Shown here: positions 12,091 through 23,282 of the stretch, in pieces
How positions within the stretch are numbered: position 1 is the first letter of the stretch
Layout of the letters: every line of letters begins with the position of its first letter
From: Agrypnia vestita
Lineage: Eukaryota; Arthropoda; Insecta; Trichoptera; Phryganeidae
DNA: 64,000 bases
Assembly (NCBI GenBank): GCA_016648135.1
Contig: JADDOH010023031.1
Span: forward strand, 1-64,000
Reading direction: 5' to 3'
Program-made: the position numbers and the translations under genes
Notes under the pieces: model-generated
What the model saw: only the letters and a program-made list of their open reading frames with translations
Database searches by the model: none
Told to the model about the DNA's origin: nothing

Positions 12091-13369
12091 ACAAGCTCTT
12101 CATAGACAACCCGTGCACTCACCCCTGTTTAACTAGTATTTTAATACTGTTAACAATATATTTATCTTTAAGACACTTTTTATTATTAATTAATTTATTT
12201 TTATCATTATTGTGTACCTACTATGTAAAAACTTATTTATTTCAATTTTTAATTGATTTGTGATGTACATTCATGAAAAATAATTGCATGTAAAAAAAAA
12301 TATTGACCTACTTATTGATCTGCGATATTTTTATACTTTATCATTTTATTTTTTATTATTAATTATTAACTAACTGTAAAAAGTGTAGCAAGTATATTAT
12401 ATATTATCATTTCAAATGTTCACAAAATACTCAAAATTGTACTCTAATGTCACTAAATGACCATCTATTAGGGTCATCAATGACCTGTTGACGGTCTTTA
12501 TGTTAAAAAATAAAATAAAAAAGACAGTCAAAAGTAGAAAAAATATGTTTTTCCATAGACAATCGTCAATATTCTGAACGATACGCTTACTTCACTGCAC
12601 GGCTTTTGTCAGTCGGACGGTTGTGTCATGAGACGTCAAAATACTACGCTTGTTTATAAAATGATGACAAATTTAGTATAATCTTGTTCGCATTGTATAA
12701 GAAATGTAATTAAAAGTATTATAGAATTATACTTAATTAGGGTCTCGTCTGTATCCAGCTCCGTTTCTCGATCCTATTTTCGATACCCGAAGGTTTAAAA
12801 AGAAAAAATCAATTAAAAACTACTTTTAGGTTATCTAAGGTTAGTCGGGTTCTGTTAGAATTGAAAAAAATGTATTTCTAGGTCATACTTGTTAGGCTCG
12901 GTTAGAGAAGAAAACATTAAAAGGATTTGGTTTCTTTATATAATGTCATGATTCGTAGGTATACGAATCATAATGATGAGTTTTCAGAATTTTTCGATTG
13001 TGATTTAAGTAATTTTTCAAAAAACGAGCCTTTTGCAAAAATATCAGTTTACTTTTAAGTAACATTTATTTTGTTGTCTACGGTTTACGTCAAATTTTTA
13101 TTGATTTAAATGTCAAAATTAACAAAGAAAAAGACGAAACTTTCAACTTATTACTTTTTTAATCTTAAGGCGACTCAATTATATTATATTATATTTCATT
13201 TTTGAAATCAGGACATTACTGTTGCCATAAAACAAGACCTCTAGAAGAACTGGACCCAAACCGTAAAGTACAAATATGTCCTGTTTTCCTTTCATCCAAC
13301 TTTAACGGTCAACCAGGTGCGCGTACTTCATATGACTGAGAAATAATCAACAATGAAGCAACTCCTCAC

Positions 13370-13529
13370 CGGCCTTCCTGGAGTACTCCGAGCACTCCTG
13401 CTTGATGTCGGGGGGCCATATGTCCATCTCCGTGTAGGGCGCTCCACCGCCCGCTCCCTCATCGCCGCTCCCGGCTGCAGATTCTGGCTCGGGCTTCACG
13501 GCAGGAACATCTTGCTCAGCGTGGTTCAT
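13370..13529 (-). CDS. Zinc-finger gene G1, exon 1: acidic N-terminus with SUMO-type motifs
   Basis: Starts at the ATG at 13529 (MNHAEQDVPAVKPEPES...), which aligns with the ATG of the other three exon 1 copies. It ends at 13370 before a GTGAGG donor, leaving phase 1, which the exon 2 acceptor completes to a GAT codon. The peptide of about 53 residues is rich in Glu, Gly and Ala. It holds VKPE and IKQE, both fitting the hydrophobic-K-x-E SUMO acceptor consensus, and the conserved PYTEMDIW and ECSEYSRKA segments. The role is inferred: a regulatory module in front of the fingers. The frame stays open upstream to 13679 but conservation starts at the ATG. Confidence 0.82.
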
Positions 13530-13640
13530 GATTTCACCTCCAGATAGCGAGGTGCTTATAGCAGTTAGCAAATGGCGACTGTCAAATGCATGCCGACCAT
13601 AGACACGAGCGGGGCATAGACGATTTATTTTATTAATTAA
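13530..13640 (-). promoter_or_regulatory. G1 5'UTR/promoter core shared by the family
   Basis: Minus strand carries CTCGTGTCTATGGTCGGCAT about 60-80 bases before the start codon. The same core is at 43097-43175 (G3), 23781-23812 (G2) and 45445-45472 (G4). No TATA box is evident. A downstream-initiating promoter is inferred from conservation only. Confidence 0.5.
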
Positions 13641-13961
13641 TCGACAGGTAGGTCTTTTAAAATTCTTCCCATTCTCCAAATCAATTTACTAGGTATTCAA
13701 AGTACTAATGGGGTAATAATAATAAACAAAAAATCACAAAAATATATAAATAAAGAAAATTGTAATTTTATCGCATACTGTATGAAGAAAAATTAAAATT
13801 AGGAAATTTAATTTAAAATGACGAAGCATAAAACCTTTCATCGATTCTATTCCAGCCAATACAACAATAACCTGTCAAAAATCAAAGTTCGATAAATATC
13901 TCTCCAATTATTTTTTATTTATCTGATAGTATCTGAGTGTGAATAACCTAATTTTAGTACA

Positions 13962-14905
13962 ATGAATTTCTCAAAGTGTAAAGTGGAATTGAAAAACAAT
14001 GAAGTGTTCACCACCTGCTTAGACTGCAGGAATAAATTTCATATTACATGCATTGGCATTTCTGAATCAATGTACCGTAAAATGACTAAAGACCAACGCA
14101 ACTCAATTAAATGTTTCAATTGCATAAATCATCCCGGAACGCTTACCTCAAGCGAATCAACGAAAGATCCCATGACTCAAGTACTAAAAGAAATACAAAC
14201 AATACGCGCAAATCTGCAACAGTTCAGCGACATAAGAAATAAGATCAGTGAACTTCGTAAGGAATTTTCCGCTGTAACAATTGCCATGCAATTCTTCAAT
14301 AACAAATTTGAAGAAATGGACGCAAAAATATGTTCCTATGAAGAGAAACTTAAAAGGCTGGACTCGATGGAAGCGGAACTCTCAGACATGCGCGCTCACG
14401 TCATAGCCATGGAAAACAAAATTAGTGACAACGAACAGTGGTCGCGCCTCACAATCTGGAGATAACGGTTGTACCAGAACGTAAAGGCGAACTTTTGAAT
14501 GACTTTGTTATCAACATTGGAAAAGTAGCTGGAATCGACATTTCCCAACAGGACATCGAATTCTGCACACGAGTGGCTCCACGCTCCAGTGACAAAGGAA
14601 GACCAAAGGCAATTATATTAAAACTTTCCAGAAGACACTTAGAGGATAGCATCATCACAGAAGTCAGGAGGAACAAAGGAATTACCACTCGCGATTTAGG
14701 TGTACCCGGAGATGCTCGCAGGGTATTTGTGAACGATCACCTGACCCCTGGCAATAAAGTGCTGCTCCACAATGTGAAATCCATAGCGAAAAGCGCGGGA
14801 TTTCAATATGTTTGGGTGAAACATAGCCGCATATACGTTCGACGAAACGACGAGTCTCCTCCTATCGCGATATATCGGGAAGTGGATATAAAAGCGATCA
14901 AATAA
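13962..14905 (+). pseudogene. LINE ORF1: PHD-like finger, coiled coil, FP/RRM-like domain (one frameshift)
   Basis: The first frame, 13962-14450, gives a Cys/His cluster like a PHD finger (CLDC...HITC...CFNC, residues 20-55), then a heptad-rich coiled coil (about residues 65-160: IRNKISELRKEF, FEEMDAKICSYEEKL). A single frameshift near 14445 leads into 14450-14905, with LEITVVPERKGELLNDFV and a basic C-terminal half. This matches the nucleic-acid-binding ORF1 of insect LINEs, whose second half resembles baculovirus FP-type domains. Its usual role is binding LINE RNA. The frameshift makes it defective in this copy. Confidence 0.75.
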
Positions 14906-15001
14906 CATTTACTGTGTGTCTCTTAGTTAGAGGAATGAATTTCATGTTTACACTAGGTTTTAACTGTACTATTTTTTGTCCATATAAACTGTCGACTGAA
15001 C

Positions 15002-17055
15002 TGGATATTACCAACAGCATTTTTGGGATTTTTTTTTTTTTTGTAACACGTAAAGTCGAGTGTTCCGATTTCAAAAATGATATTTATATGCGGCGCAAAA
15101 GTTTATTTAAAAAGTTATCACAGTTCAAAGTTTCATAACAGTTAAAATTTTCGTTCACACAAATCGTTACAAATCTGACAGTTGCATGTTTTGTAACACG
15201 TAAAATCGAGTGTTCCGATTTCAAAAATGATATTTATATGCGGCGCAAAAGATTATTAAAAAATTATCACAGTTAAAAGTTTCATAATTTCGTTCACACA
15301 CATCGTTACAGATCTGACAGTTGCATGTTTTGTCTATGACATGAATGACGCCTTGCCGTAGACAGCAGATAAATATTGATTGAATTGTTTGACTTTATCT
15401 ATGGATTCACCTTGTGTGGTGAAGTAAGTACTAAAAGGCAAGAAAACATTATGCTGCATTACACATACGGTTTTAATTGAACAAGTAATTATATTAAACA
15501 AGTTTTTCACGAAATATTCAATAAATACTTTATTCAGTCAACTACAGAATAAGTCACAAGTACCATCTCCCCGGGAATTTGGCTCGTTACATGTTTATAA
15601 AAAGGTGTAAAGAGTTGTACGTGGATCGAGCCGATGAATTCCTACGATTAGCCGCCAAATTGTATAACCCCCTTTTTAGGTTAGGTTTGGTTAGGTTAGG
15701 TTAGGTTAGGTTAGGTTAGGTTAGGTTAGGTTAGGTTAGGTTAGGTTAGGTTAGGTTAGGTTAGGTTAGGTTAGGTTAGGTTAGGTTAGGTTAGGTTAGG
15801 TTAGGTTTGGTTAGGTTAGGTTAGGTTAGGTTAGGTTAGGTTAGGTTAGGTTAGGTTAGGTTAGGTTTAGTTAGGTTTGGTTAGGTTAGGTTAGGTCAGG
15901 TTAGGTTAGGTTAGGTTAGGTTTGGTTAGGTTAGGTTAGGTTAGGTTAGGTTAGGTTAGGTTAGGTTAGGTTAGGTTAGGTTAGGTTAGGTTAGGTTGGT
16001 TAGGTTAGGTTAGGTTAGGTTAGGTTAGGTTAGGTTAGGTTAGGTTAGGTTAGGTTAGGTTAGGTTGGGTTAGGTTAGGTTAGGTTAGGTTAGGTTTGGT
16101 TAGGTTAGGTTAGGTTAGGTTAGGTTAGGTTGGGTTAGGTTAGGTTGGGTTAGGTTGGGTTAGGTTGGGTTAGGTTTGGTTAGGTTAGGTTAGGTTAGGT
16201 TAGGTTAGGTTAGGTTAGGTTTGGTTTGGTTAGGTTAGGTTAGGTTAGGTTAGGTTTGGTTAGGTTAGGTTAGGTTAGGTTAGGTTAGGTTTAGTTAGGT
16301 TAGGTTAGGTTTGGTTAGGTTAGGTTAGTTTAAGTTAGGTTAGGTTCGGTTAGGTTAGGTTAGGTTAGGTTTGGTCAGGTTAGGTTAGGTTTAGTTAGGT
16401 TAGGTTAGGTTAGGTTAGGTTTGGTTAGGTTAGGTTAGGTTAGGTTTGCTTAAGTTAGGTTAGGTTAGGTTTGGTCAGGTTTGATTTGGTTAGTTAGGTT
16501 TGGTTAGGTTAGGTTTGGTTTGGTTAGGTTAGGTTATGTTAGGTTCGGTTTTATTTTATCACATATTTCTTTTTAGGTTAGCTTTAATATTTCAAATGAG
16601 GAGCAATGATTGATTTACAAATCATTGTCAATCAATAAAAGAATACAAATGGTTTATTTACTATCACTTATCGATAAGTTCTATTTAATTTTATTCTGTA
16701 GTTGACTGCATAAAGTATTTATTAAATATTTCCGTATATTAAAACCGTGTGTGTAATGCAGCATAATGTTTTATTGCCTTTTAGTACTTACTTCACCATA
16801 CAAGGTGAATCCATAGATAAAGTCAACAATTCAATCAATATTTTTCTGCTGTCTACGGCAAGGCGTCATTCATGTCATAGACAAAATATGCAACTGTCAG
16901 ATTTGTATCGATTTGTGTGAACGAATTATGAAACTTTGAACTGTGATAACTTTTTTAATCCTTTTTTGCGCCGCGTATAAATATCATTTTTGAAATCGGA
17001 ACACTCGATTTTACGTGTTACAAAAAAAAAAAAAAATCCCAAAAATGCTGTTGGT
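15002..17055. mobile_element. Long-inverted-repeat (foldback-like) element carrying a TTAGG array
   Basis: The two ends are inverted copies. GGATATTACCAACAGCATTT at the left matches the reverse complement of the sequence ending at about 17055, followed by a T/A run, TGTAACACG, and several hundred bases (left about 15002-15560, right about 16690-17055). The left arm has an internal 150-bp tandem duplication (15041 and 15191). The centre is an 876-bp pentamer array. No transposase is present. It interrupts the LINE between ORF1 and ORF2. A second copy with a shorter array is at 41689-42742. Confidence 0.75.
15676..16551 (+). repeat. (TTAGG)n array, about 175 units
   Basis: Almost uninterrupted TTAGG on the plus strand, with scattered TTTGG, TTGGG, TTCGG and TTTAG variants that become denser toward the right end. 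TTAGG is the usual insect telomere repeat, but this array lies inside a transposable element rather than at a chromosome end. Confidence 0.97.
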
Positions 17056-17670
17056 ATTATCCAAATTTCCCAAACTGTCTCCTCAAGACACTCACAATGC
17101 ACGCGAGGATTTACTCGCTTCACAACATAAATATCATCTCCTTTCCCTGCTGAAACCTTTCCAACTTGATGTAGATGAAGAATCTTGTATCCACACAGCG
17201 AGCCAGTGTCAGATCATATACATAGAGATAAAACATTTTGAAACGTCAAAGTTTATTTTGAATAAATGTAAAGGTGTACCTTCACGCATCAACACTGTTC
17301 ATTCTAATGTTGATAAATGTAAAGGTATACCTCCACGCATCAACCCTTCTGTTGAAATGTCTAATATACTACAACGCAAAAGCACACATTTTACATTTAG
17401 TATACAACCACACCACCTTAATACTATTTTTTGCACTCTTAAATACACACTTAGTTATATAGAGACATCCCAACAAACATATGAACACTTACACACTACA
17501 CTCAAAACCAAAACATCAACTCCCTTAGTAAAGTGGATAGCTCTTCCCGCTAGTATACCTAATCGAATACGTTATTTATTAATTTTTATTTTCTTTAGAC
17601 TTATTACTTTATACTGTTGTAACCGGATAATTAGCCGCTTACAAACTAATATTTATTTTATTAGTCCACC
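17056..17670 (+). other. LINE inter-ORF region
   Basis: Between the foldback element and ORF2. Contains a partly duplicated 56-base unit (GATAAATGTAAAGGTATACC and a GTAAAGGTGTACC variant, about 17262-17345). An open frame crosses it but has no recognisable domain. Confidence 0.5.
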
Positions 17671-18121
17671 ATGTCCATAACCATATATTACCAGAATGTT
17701 AGAGGCCTTCGTACCAAAACAACAACAATCCTTCAAAACACATATTCAAATGACTACGATATAATCGCCCTTATAGAATCGTGGCTCAATAAAGGCATTA
17801 GAAACGAAGAGCTTTTTGACTCCCGTTACAGCATTTATCGCAGAGATCGCGACTATGCCTCAACCGGTCAACGCCTTGGCCGTGGTGTAGTGTTACCTGT
17901 TAAACATGAACTCATCAGCATAGCTCGGCCGGAATGGCAATCCTCCGCTGAAGACATCTGAAGTATTTCACAGACTGTATGCATTTTCTAAACCTGTCTC
18001 AATTTAACGGTGAACAAAACCCAAGTGGCCACATTTTAGATCTAGTTCTGTCTAACTTATTAACATCAGTCGAAGGTAATGATGACCCGCTGGTTCCGGA
18101 AGATACACGTCATAAAGCCAC
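17671..18121 (+). pseudogene. LINE ORF2 endonuclease (N- and C-terminal parts, middle deleted)
   Basis: Starts MSITIYYQNVRGLRTK, the canonical LINE endonuclease start (IYYQNVRGLRTK). It continues ALIESWLNKG and YRRDRD, the usual E-T/S-W and Y-R-R-D motifs. A stop follows at 17961, then a fragment with the endonuclease end (SGHILDLVLSN ... DPLVPED). The central part with the GDFN motif is missing. Coding is then split by the LTR at 18122 and continues at 18892 in a frame that reads on across the target duplication. Confidence 0.8.
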
Positions 18122-18891
18122 TGTTCCCCACGGAAACAATAAATGTAGGTGCGGTCCGCTGAGTTCGCTTCCGAAGCCGCCGATGTACTCGCAGGCCGGG
18201 AGTGCAGAGCGCAGAAAATTCTTCAAGTCCAGAATCCGTGCCAAGTCGTCGCCTCAGGTGGTAAAACGAGTCCAATAAATCCAAAATCGTAGCCAAGTCT
18301 AAATGCAGAAGTCAGTAGAAAATCCAGAGTCCAAATCCAAATAAGAAAAGCAGGGGTCAAGCAGGGTGTGAAGGAAAAGGCAGAATAAAATGTTCCAGTA
18401 GGCGTACTCGGCAGAGGCTCCCAGCAGAATGAGGCACTCGCCCGCCCGGCGCAGTATTTATACAGTCCGGAAAGCTCCCCCCTGACTAGCGCCGCCGACC
18501 AATCAGCGCGCTCGACTCACCGGGCGCTCCAAGCGCAAAACAGACGGCCCCCGATGCCGATTCGCCGGAAAAAATTGAATATTTTAATCGATAGCAAATT
18601 AAACGCCACCCCCCCGGGGATTTTAACACATCATCTATACCAATCTATGTCTTGCCCATAGGATGATGTCGGAGATGCCAAACACATCGCGTCGGTGCAG
18701 TATCCTCTCAGCTAGGATCGCAACGCCGGCTCGCTGCCCGCGCCGACTATCCGCCTGGAGGCGAGGTGGGTCCCCACGTACGGCATTCGCCCATACAACG
18801 GACCTGGGCCCTACTAAGGGCCGACATTCACGACTTCAGACGGGTCATCATCATCATCATCCCGACGTCATAATTCTACCTGTCCGATACA
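18122..18891 (-). mobile_element. Solo LTR, 770 bp, with 5-bp target duplication
   Basis: Begins TG and ends CA. Flanked by GCCAC at 18117-18121 and 18892-18896; removing it restores the LINE reading. Minus orientation is inferred from a TATAAATAC box (about 18457-18465) preceded by an ATTGG (CCAAT) box. The outer ends, TGTATCGGACAGG and TGTTCC, and a CCCCGGGG...GTGGCGT block are shared with the element at 27518-29326. Confidence 0.8.
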
Positions 18892-21251
18892 GCCACATAT
18901 CCATTAATGTTCCATTCCAGGAAAACCCTGTACTGATAAATACAAAAAGGAAAGTTCTCCTTTTTAATCGTGGAGATAACGATTCAATCAACTACGCTCT
19001 TGAACAACCTAATTGGGAATCTATTTTCTCTAATCATCAAATAGAAATTGCTCTTGATAACTTGTATAACTTCTTAAAAAGCCTCATGTCATATCTTTAT
19101 GTTCCTCATAAATTTACTTGGAATACGAAATATCCCCCATGGTATAACGCCTCCCTTATCAAGATTACCAAAGAAAAATTTAAATATTTTTGTAAATATA
19201 AGAGATTCAAAAACCGAGCCGACTACGATACATTCTCTCTCCTACGCAAACGGCACAAAGATTTATGTCGCGAATCCAAATCACGTTACTTAAACAACAT
19301 TGAAACTAATATCAACTTAAACACAAAAAACTTCTGGAGCTATGTCAAAACGTGTAATACATCTCAAGGTGTCCCAAATTGCATTTTCTTAGGAGATAGG
19401 AAGGCTAACAATGGCACGGATATAGCAAACTTATTCTCGGAATATTTTAGCTCAGTTTTTAGTACACCGAATGATAGACCTACCATTACGCCCATAATTA
19501 ACCACGAAAACCACATAACTAATATATGCAGTATTGAAGTGACAGAGGAAATTGTACTAAAATATCTTTAAAAAATTTACATTCACAAAGGTGCCGGCCC
19601 GGACGAAATACCCTCAATCTTTATTAAACGATGTGCACACTATCTAGCCTTACCCCTCTCTTTAATTTACAATCGTTCTCTAACAGAATGCACTGTCCCT
19701 CTTATTTGGAAATCTGCATATGTATCTCCTATCTTCAAGAATGATAAAAAAAACTGATATAAAAAACTATAGGCCTATCTCCAAACTTTGCATATTTAAC
19801 AAAATTTTTGAAAAAGTAATTATGACCAACTGCATCCAGCTCTTAAGCCTACCTTGAATATTAATCAACACGGTTTCATAAGTGGTAAATCTACAACCAC
19901 AAATCTTTTGACTTTCATAGAATACCTCCAAGATAACTTAGATAACAGAATACAAGTGGACACTATCTACATCGACTTCAGTAAAGCGTTCGATAGGGTT
20001 GATCAGTTAAACAAGCTCTTAAAGATATGTATTCACGGCAATCTTTATCGTTGGCTTACTTCTTATATCTCCAACCGTAGTCAAATTGTAGTGGTTGCAG
20101 GGTTTAAATGTAACACTGTTGTTGTAACATCTGGAGTACCTCAAGGCAGCCTGCTGGGACCATTGCTATTTAACATTTATATCAATGATATAGGTGACTA
20201 CTTTCTAAACTCAAAAACTATCCTATATGCAGATGATATGAAAATTTTTTCTCCCATAAATTCATTAGAAGACTGTCAAAGGCTGCAAGATGACCTACAT
20301 CGTCTGAACACGTATTGCAATGCCCACAGCCTGGAAATAAATGTTTCTAAATGCTTCGTTGTACGCTTTACAAGAAATAAAAAGGTATTCTCTGATGAAT
20401 ATTCAATTAACAATATACTATTATTATCTACCAAACTACTATATTATCTACCAAATCCGAAAGCAAAGACCTTGGGGTGATACTTGACAGTAAATTAAAT
20501 TTTAACAAACAGATCGATTAGGTGTCACCAACGCATCATCTATGCTTGGTTTTGTCATATGCACATGTAAACATTTCAAAAATATCAGTACCATCAAGAT
20601 ACTTTATTTCTCATACCATCTACCAAATCCGAAAGCAAAGACCTTGGGGTGATACTTGACAGTAAATTAAATTTTAACAAACAGATCGATTACGTGTCAC
20701 CAACGCATCATCTATGCTTGGTTTTGTCATACGCACATGTAAACATTTCAAAAATATCAGTACCCTCAAGCCTCAAGATACTTTATTTCTCATACGTTCG
20801 TAGTATTTTAGAATATGTATCTCAGGTGTGGAATCCAGGTTACGCAGTACACGAAAATAGAATTAAAAGCATCCAAAACAGATTCCTAAGATACCTAGAC
20901 CTCCGTTCATTTAGATCGCATATAAGCAATGAAGACTCTGCGAAGTTTTTTAACATGCAGGCCCTAACTCGTCGAAGAAACATAGCTGACGCGGTGATGC
21001 TATTCAAAATAACACACAATCTAGTTGATAGTCCGGAACTTCTTCAACGAATATCTTACCACATTCCAACTCGCAATAACAGACATTCACCTACTTTTCG
21101 TCTCCCCTTTTGCAAGACCAACTCAAAACAAAACTCCTTTATGTACAGATCCACAAATTCATTTAACACAAACTATCACCACATTGACATTTTCAACGCA
21201 ACAATAAGAAACATAAAACAAACAATATATACACTACCGCACCCAAACTAA
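18892..21251 (+). pseudogene. LINE ORF2 reverse transcriptase (multiple lesions)
   Basis: The linker and RT are recognisable: KRRHKDLCRE-like linker, FWSYVKTC, GAGPDEIPSIFIKRC, HGFISGKSTTTNLL, TIYIDFSKAFDRVD, SGVPQGSLLGPLLF and LYADDMKIF (active-site YADD near residue 125 of the 19854-20480 frame). Lesions include a stop at 19569, several frameshifts at 19740-19850, and a 172-bp tandem duplication at 20446-20789 that doubles the segment just after the palm. Reading resumes at 20649-21251, with the conserved R.RF.RYL and RR..IAD....FKI C-terminal motifs. Confidence 0.87.
20446..20789 (+). repeat. 172-bp tandem duplication inside the LINE RT
   Basis: 20446-20617 and 20618-20789 are near-identical copies, both starting ATCTACCAAATCCGAAAGC. 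They differ by a few substitutions and a short insertion (CCCTCAAGCCTCAAG) in the second. Confidence 0.88.
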
Positions 21252-21449
21252 TTTGTACATTATATCTTCCCTTCTACCCCCGTCCCACATTCCCCTCCAC
21301 CCTCTCCACTCGCCATTAAAGAAAGTTAAAGTAAATTTTTATATTCAGTGGAAAATTTGTAATTGGCATAATTGTAAAAACCATTATTTCATATTTTTAA
21401 GATTGTTGTTTTGCTGTTAATTTTCCTCAAAACAAAATAAAAAAACTAC

Positions 21450-22854
21450 TTATATCGTGTTGCCATGAAAATTGAATCGTCTTTCCCATTATTAATGGCA
21501 TACTCTTAAGCAAGTTTGCGTGCTATAACATAAGTTAGATAATAATTCATTCTTGAACTTCTTACATTTTTTTTCAGTATTATTGAAAATTTGATTTGTG
21601 TTAATAATCTTTCTGTAAATGCTTGTTTTTAAGTCTTTAAAATAATGCGGTATGCTTTATTTTATTGCGTTCGGTATGTTTTATGTTATTATTTCGTAGA
21701 GACATTTTGTGTTCCAAGACGTCTTCTGTTGTCTTTTGCATGTAAGTTTCCGAAATCTCATCCCTGGTGCCTTTCTAATTGTATACTCTAGGCATAATGT
21801 TGACAAGGATCTATACATAACAGTATATAATCTATCATATTGTTTTTGACATATTGAGGAGGTTTTGAACAGTGTTCAAAGGCTCCCCATCAACTATGTT
21901 CAAAGCCTCTCCAGGGTGTCATTATTTAAAAATATTAAACTTATATGTTTTGAAAATGAGTCTTCAATAACACTTCTTACCTGTATATCTATGTAAGATA
22001 TTTGTTAACAAAATGATTTCACGGCGGAAACAGATGGACTTCTGAGTATTTTAGAAATGTCCTTTAAATACCTTCCTTTTATTTTACCAAAATGCACGCG
22101 CACCGACGATCACCTCTACAATCAATGTGAATTAAAAATGGTGTCTCTTTTTAAGTGACAGCTGTAGATAATAATGTTGCCTTAGGGAAAAAATACGTAA
22201 ATGTATCAGAAAAAAAACAGTTGGCCAAAATATTTTGGCTGTTCGAAGGCTCCCCGTGTTCAAACCATCCACTTTGGAAAATATAAAACTACGCCTAATA
22301 CTATCAACAACAACAAAAAGTATTAGCATTCCACACACAAAATCATGCTTTCAATCATTGACGTATTATAAATAGATACGTTATTCCCATACTATCCTGA
22401 TTTCAAATGTAGCAAATGCAGAAAAATCTGGTAATTTGAAATTACATTGGCTAAAATAACATACTCATTCTTACAATAATGTACGATACTCTGTTCCTTT
22501 TTCCCGTGGACTCTTTTTTCGGCGTACCATCGCGTACCAAGAAGGTCCGTTCGATAACGAATGCAAGTACTAGAAGTTATTATTATCTTGCCACGATTTC
22601 ACGCTTGTAACTTATCTACAGTTGATTGTATCATTGCTTTCAATAGGGCAAGTAAAAATTTTTTTAATGGAAAAATCCTAACTTTGGTTTAGAAAATACA
22701 TTTATGAAAAAAAAGTTAATATGTCAATTAAAATAAAAAACGATTGAGAAAATCACGATTTTAAAATTCTGCCAAAACACTTATCTCCGCAAGTGACGTT
22801 AGACATGGCTTTTTATGTCATGTTTTAAGCAAATTCACATATTTAGACGTGTCT
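21450..22854. other. Spacer of the G1-G2 divergent pair
   Basis: AT-rich sequence collinear with 43430-44995. Copy 2 has an extra stretch at about 44240-44460 (TTTTATTTTCACAG...TTTTCACAG) that is absent here. No gene seen; short open frames are not preserved between the copies. Confidence 0.7.
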
Positions 22855-23185
22855 GGGTAGCAACCATTTTTTTCCCGCGCCTAACTGAAGCCACGAAAAG
22901 CTCCAGAGGGAGTAGCTGCAAGGAGCCACGGCCACCGCGCCTCGACGGTGACCGGTTCCACAGCGAGAGGTTCCAGAGGGAGGCCAGATACCTCCCGACG
23001 ACGCGGATCCAGCGACGACGATCGGCGGGACAGCGCGCGTGGCTTGGGACAGGAGCCACGGCCAGATGCATCTAGCCGACCGCAGATCCCGCGACAGCGC
23101 GCGAGCGTGAGCGACTTAATGCCCCGTCAGCGGTTGTCGCGGCCGTGCGGCTTGCCACCCGCGGCCACCGGTTAGCAAATACGAC
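22855..23185. other. GC-rich island between divergent zinc-finger genes
   Basis: About 330 bases of CG-rich sequence with many CpGs in an AT-rich setting. Conserved at 45000-45328 in the paralogous pair. Frames are open on both strands, as expected from base composition, so I do not call a gene. It could be a shared regulatory block or a captured 5' exon/UTR. Confidence 0.5.
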
Positions 23186-23282
23186 GTGCGAACGATATAT
23201 ATTTTTTTTGTGATGCGTGATTGACACGATAAACTGATGTGAGTTCGGACTGCTTGCGTTTAGGGCAATTTTTAAGTGCTAA

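Larger units (their letters stand above)
9470..13369 (-). other. G1 intron (3.9 kb), filled with degraded LINE sequence
   Basis: Bounded by a GTGAGG donor (13369 side) and a TTGCAG acceptor (9470 side). Most of it is shared with the G5 intron (60036-63719). Compared with G5 it lacks the sequence equivalent to 60608-61485. The block just inside the donor (about 13200-13345) is conserved next to exon 1 in all copies. Confidence 0.75.
13861..21450 (+). mobile_element. Near full-length LINE with two nested insertions
   Basis: The paralogous locus reads straight from CCAGCCAAT to ATATCGTGTTG at about 43420, so 13861 to about 21450 is an insertion. It contains ORF1, an endonuclease, an RT and an A-rich 3' end (AAAACAAAATAAAAAAAC). 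Subtracting the nested elements at 15002-17055 and 18122-18891 leaves about 4.8 kb, a normal length for a jockey/CR1-type element. Target duplication is short or absent. It is younger than the divergent-pair duplication. Confidence 0.85.

Noticed and set aside
15676..16551. A chromosome end or telomere
   Set aside because: The TTAGG array is bounded on both sides by inverted arms and lies within a LINE; a second copy with a short array is 26 kb away.
22815..23075. GC-rich 86-codon frame conserved at 44960-45220
   Set aside because: Frames are open on both strands because of base composition, and the two copies are recent duplicates, so conservation says little. Kept only as a GC-rich island.
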